DNA of 64,000 bases, from assembly GCA_026826555.1 (NCBI GenBank), contig JAKSZT010054215.1, positions 25,690,155 to 25,754,154 of the forward strand. The letters are read 5' to 3'. The stretch is from Tolypeutes matacus. Its lineage: Eukaryota > Chordata > Mammalia > Cingulata > Chlamyphoridae. Shown here piece by piece: positions 61,405 through 64,000 of the stretch. A program made the translations under genes and the position numbers. Numbering within the stretch: the stretch's first letter is position 1; every line of letters starts with the position of its first letter. The notes beneath the pieces are model-generated. The model did not search any database, was not told the origin of the DNA, and saw only the letters and a list, made by a program, of their open reading frames with translations.

Positions 61405-62311
61405 TGATGTCTCATCATCCTGCCGGGCTCAGTTATAGGTTTCCCTTTGAGTGACCACCTGAATTAGACCCTGCCCTGGGTGTAACCCCAACTAGCATGG
61501 TCTGTACCTGGTTTGGATGATAGGAGCCCCCCTTAGTTTCTCCAAATGGCCCCTGCTGCTTTTCTCCAAATGGTCCTTGCTCTTACTTCTCAGAACTATC
61601 CCTTTCCCCATTTCTGCCGAATAATTTACTAGTGATAAACAAAATCTAGTAGGCACAACCAGAGGTGCCTGTGTTAAGCCCCATGTCAGCAAAACCAAAA
61701 CCTAAGTAAGTTTCTTTTCCCTGTAAATGCTGGGCTTGCCCAGAAAACAAAATTTAAATTAGTCAATCAGCTATCACCAGCTCCCTATTTTTATGCCAGC
61801 TAACTCCCTCATTGCTAAGCAACCTCCTGCACGAACCATATAAGTGCGGCAGCTTAGTACAGGGTAACTGGAGGAGAAGATGAGCCACAACATGGATGAC
61901 TGACAACATGGCTGACAGACAACATGGCGGACAGACAACATGGCCAGCAGACTGCATAGCCAGCAGACCGCATGGCCAGCAGACAGCATGGCTGCTAGAC
62001 CTCGCTGGGACCTTGAGTTCCCAGTTTCTCTTTCTGGGACCTCCCCTTGGCCCCAGAAATTCCAAACAGGCCTCACCATTGGTCCCACCATTGGTGGGGT
62101 AATCAGTAACAGCTGGGGCCCATCCCCTTATCATTAGGAAGGGGGAGGAATAATTAAAAGGTAACCACATGAGGCAGAGCTCGCTCTCTCTGCCTAGAGG
62201 AGCCTGCAACAAATCTTGGTGTACATTTCTATTTTTCTCATTTCTCATCAAGCTCTGTTCTTTCCCCTATTTCCCAAATAAATACTTTTTACTGGCCTAA
62301 CTAAACTGTCA
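61405..62311 (+). mobile_element. Class I ERV solo LTR with 4-bp target duplication
   Basis: It begins tgatgtctcatcatcc and ends ctaactaaactgtca. The duplication tatt is at 61401-61404 and 62312-62315. A TATA-like tataag lies at 61839-61844 and AATAAA at 62277-62282. It holds seven 16-bp units at 61887-61998. TG...CA ends, 4-bp duplication and 907-bp length fit a gammaretrovirus-like LTR. The 4-bp match alone is weak, but the position is consistent with the ends. Confidence 0.7.
61887..61998. repeat. Seven tandem 16-bp units in the LTR
   Basis: Units begin at 61887, 61903, 61919, 61935, 61951, 61967 and 61983. Examples are acaacatggctgacag, acaacatggcggacag and accgcatggccagcag. All keep CAT at the same place, and the period is exact. 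There are no spacers, so this is not a CRISPR array. Confidence 0.97.
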
Positions 62312-62315
62312 TATT

Positions 62316-62573
62316 CATAAATTCATTTATGCATCATAGCCAAGAACCTAGAGGAATCCAATGCTTCCCCATCTTCATTAGGGAATGTAGTCTGCATTAA
62401 TCAGTGAAAATTCCCTCCCAATATACTTCCTGTCTATAAAAGTCCTCTGGTCTCTTTGTTCAGCAGAATTCCTTTCCACCTTCATGGTGATTGGAATCTC
62501 CCCAATTCATTAATTGATTCAATAAAATTCTCTTGAGATCTAACTAAATTTTGCTCAAGCTTTTATTTTAACA
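62316..62573 (+). mobile_element. 3' part of an older class I ERV 5' LTR
   Basis: It has a TATA box (tataaaag) at 62435-62442 and AATAAA at 62521-62526. It ends ttttattttaaca just before a primer-binding-site-like sequence. Its upstream part is displaced by the younger LTR. Confidence 0.65.
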
Positions 62574-62580
62574 GTTATTT

Positions 62581-62598
62581 TGGTGACCACAAAGGGAC
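62581..62598 (+). promoter_or_regulatory. Primer-binding-site-like sequence of an ERV
   Basis: The 18 bases tggtgaccacaaagggac begin with TGG shortly after the LTR end, as a tRNA primer site does. I cannot name the matching tRNA with certainty. Confidence 0.6.
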
Positions 62599-63425
62599 CC
62601 AAAGGAAATTGCAGATGACTGAGGATAATCTGAATGAGAGATGTGGCACCTGCTGGAACCCACCGTGTTAACTGTCTTTGCTGGCTGCTCAGAGTCCTCA
62701 GTGATTTCCTCTCAGTCTGAGCTCCAAGCTTTGTGTTTGAGCTGTCCAGTCTTCCTGAGTTCTTGTCCAGGGATTAACCAGCTGATTATTCTCCTCAGGG
62801 AGGTCCATTATAAGTGACCTGAGTCCTTGCCCTTTGATTTTGTTCATGGCATTTCTGCTGTAGGATCTGTTGCATTTTTGCTGCTAGTTTGCTTTGGGAT
62901 CCTCGAATTCTAAAGACCACTCTGCCCCAGCATCTCTTATATTCAAGAGTTATAGGGCACAGAGTTGCACCTACCTAACTAAATGGCAAAACCTTACTAA
63001 TGATAACTTAGAATTACAATGGTCCTTCAATGGGGAACTTTTCAGCTGATTAAGATTACTTATCTTAGAAGTGCATTTGAAGATGCCAGCCCCTGAGTAG
63101 GGTAGAATGAATGGAATGCTTATTTCAGTTGGTATGCTGAGTCATTCAAAAACTTCAAGACTCTAAAATAGTTTCTTTAAAGGACTCCTTAAAAAAAGAC
63201 AAAGAAGAAATTAAAGGCTCAAACCCTTAATGCCAGTGAACTTTTGGCTCTCACCTCTCCTACTCTAACTCTTCCTTCTCTTTATTCACCTTTGCCTGAA
63301 TATCCCCTCTCCATTAACACAGTAACAGAGTTACCTTGTCTTCTGGATGAGGAACTTAAACAGTTGCCTTTTAAAATCAGGCCCCGTGAGGTTTCCAGAG
63401 AATCACCATGAATAGCTTTCTTTGC
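62599..63425 (+). pseudogene. ERV leader and decayed partial gag
   Basis: After the primer-site-like sequence come a leader of several hundred bases and scattered gag-like phrases. One (ELQWSFNGELF) lies near 63010. A 60-codon frame (63229-63408) is rich in Leu, Pro and Ser and then reads PFKIRPREV, resembling the boundary before capsid in class I ERV Gag. It ends at TGA 63409-63411. There is no pro, pol or env. The fragment is non-functional. Confidence 0.55.
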
Positions 63426-63464
63426 CATTGTCACAGGCTAATTTCTGAGCTCTAATCAAAGAAT

Positions 63465-63747
63465 TTCCCTAATGAAAACATTTTAAACTTGACTGAGGTG
63501 ATGGCAGCACAACTCTGTGATGAAAATGAGACCCACTGAGTATACACTTTGAATGGATTTTACAAAACATGGGACTGTATAAGACAGGAAATCCAGTGGC
63601 GGATGATGGACTGTGGTTAACAGGACAAATAGGAGAATGTTTCCTCATGAACGATAACAGATACATAATACTGATATAGGTTGTTAATAATTGGGTGGGT
63701 TGGGGAAAAATACACCAAATGTAAGGTATTAGCTATAGATAGTAGTA
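63465..63747 (+). repeat. L1 3'-UTR fragment, sense
   Basis: Phrases gcagcacaactctgtgatga, actttgaatggattttacaa, gtggttaacaggacaaatag and ggttggggaaaaatacacca fit an L1 3' UTR. The block is cut by the L1 that follows. Confidence 0.7.
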
Positions 63748-64000
63748 ATATTTTTTTTTTCAATTTTTTTTTTATTATGGGTAAAAATCAAAATTCTCAC
63801 AATACATACAAACATTTGCAAAATGATATATAAATATATGTGCATATATGTATATTTGCTTACAAAAATGTTATTTATATATATATATATACATATATTT
63901 TAAGAGGTGCTTAGATTACCTAAAGTATTACACGGAACCCACTGGGATTCCCATGTTGCCCACCTCCCACACCTCCCACCACATCCCACACAAACATCTC
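63748..64000 (-). mobile_element. L1 3' end, antisense, runs off the window
   Basis: A T-rich tail is followed by gggtaaaaatcaaaattctc and cccacctcccacacctccca, nearly base for base like 13975-14220. The far target duplication is beyond the window. Confidence 0.88.

Noticed and set aside
61887..61998. Regular short repeats that could suggest a CRISPR array
   Set aside because: The 16-base units abut with no spacers, in a mammalian LTR.
61763..62251. A 162-codon open frame on the minus strand
   Set aside because: It lies across the ERV LTR and owes its length to the 16-bp tandem units (112 bases, no stop in that frame). It has no domain and no context as a gene.

Overview
The window is AT-rich placental-mammal genomic DNA with no functional protein-coding gene that I can support. 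It carries repeats found across mammals (MIR, L2, hAT-Charlie/MER5, MaLR-type LTRs, old L1). It also has several copies of an L1 3' end and of tRNA-derived SINEs that match what I know of the xenarthran (armadillo/sloth) DAS SINE family. I therefore infer an armadillo, sloth or anteater genome, in an intergenic or intronic stretch. No bacterial-type system, CRISPR array, RNA gene or CpG island is visible.

Layout. 1-13.5 kb: mostly unassigned sequence with MIR and L2 relics in both orientations and one old L1 3' end. 13.5-17 kb: a long antisense L1 5' region, cut by a younger L1 3'-end insertion with a 16-bp target duplication and followed by an LTR (copy A). 17.9-24.6 kb: unassigned sequence, a MIR, a MaLR-type LTR, and a 137-base pure purine tract. 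24.6-28.7 kb: two L2 copies broken up by a MER5 element and a 1.6-kb L1, then a MIR and a Charlie element. 30.4-32.9 kb: a T-rich antisense LINE-like block holding a DAS SINE and LTR copy B. 33.5-37.9 kb: one long antisense L2 carrying three nested insertions. 38-49 kb: mainly unassigned, with a DAS tail, a clean L1 insertion, a deleted LTR, two adjacent DAS SINEs, another L2, a MER5 and a MIR. 49.7-56.2 kb: a dense L1-on-L1 region with two LTRs inside. 56.7-58.5 kb: an LTR and a processed pseudogene of ribosomal protein S13, itself split by a solo LTR. 59-60.7 kb: two MaLR-type LTRs, one hit by a 5'-inverted L1. 61.4-63.4 kb: a class I endogenous retrovirus fragment with a younger solo LTR inside it. 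The window ends in L1 sequence.

Nothing here works together as a pathway. The biology is the layered record of retrotransposition. Many insertions have exact or near-exact target-site duplications that I could place to the base, so their relative ages can be read. The most informative items are the split RPS13 pseudogene, a four-to-five-copy LTR group whose family I cannot name, the twin-primed L1, the nested class I LTR with seven 16-bp units, and two perfect 16-bp inverted repeats that I cannot explain.
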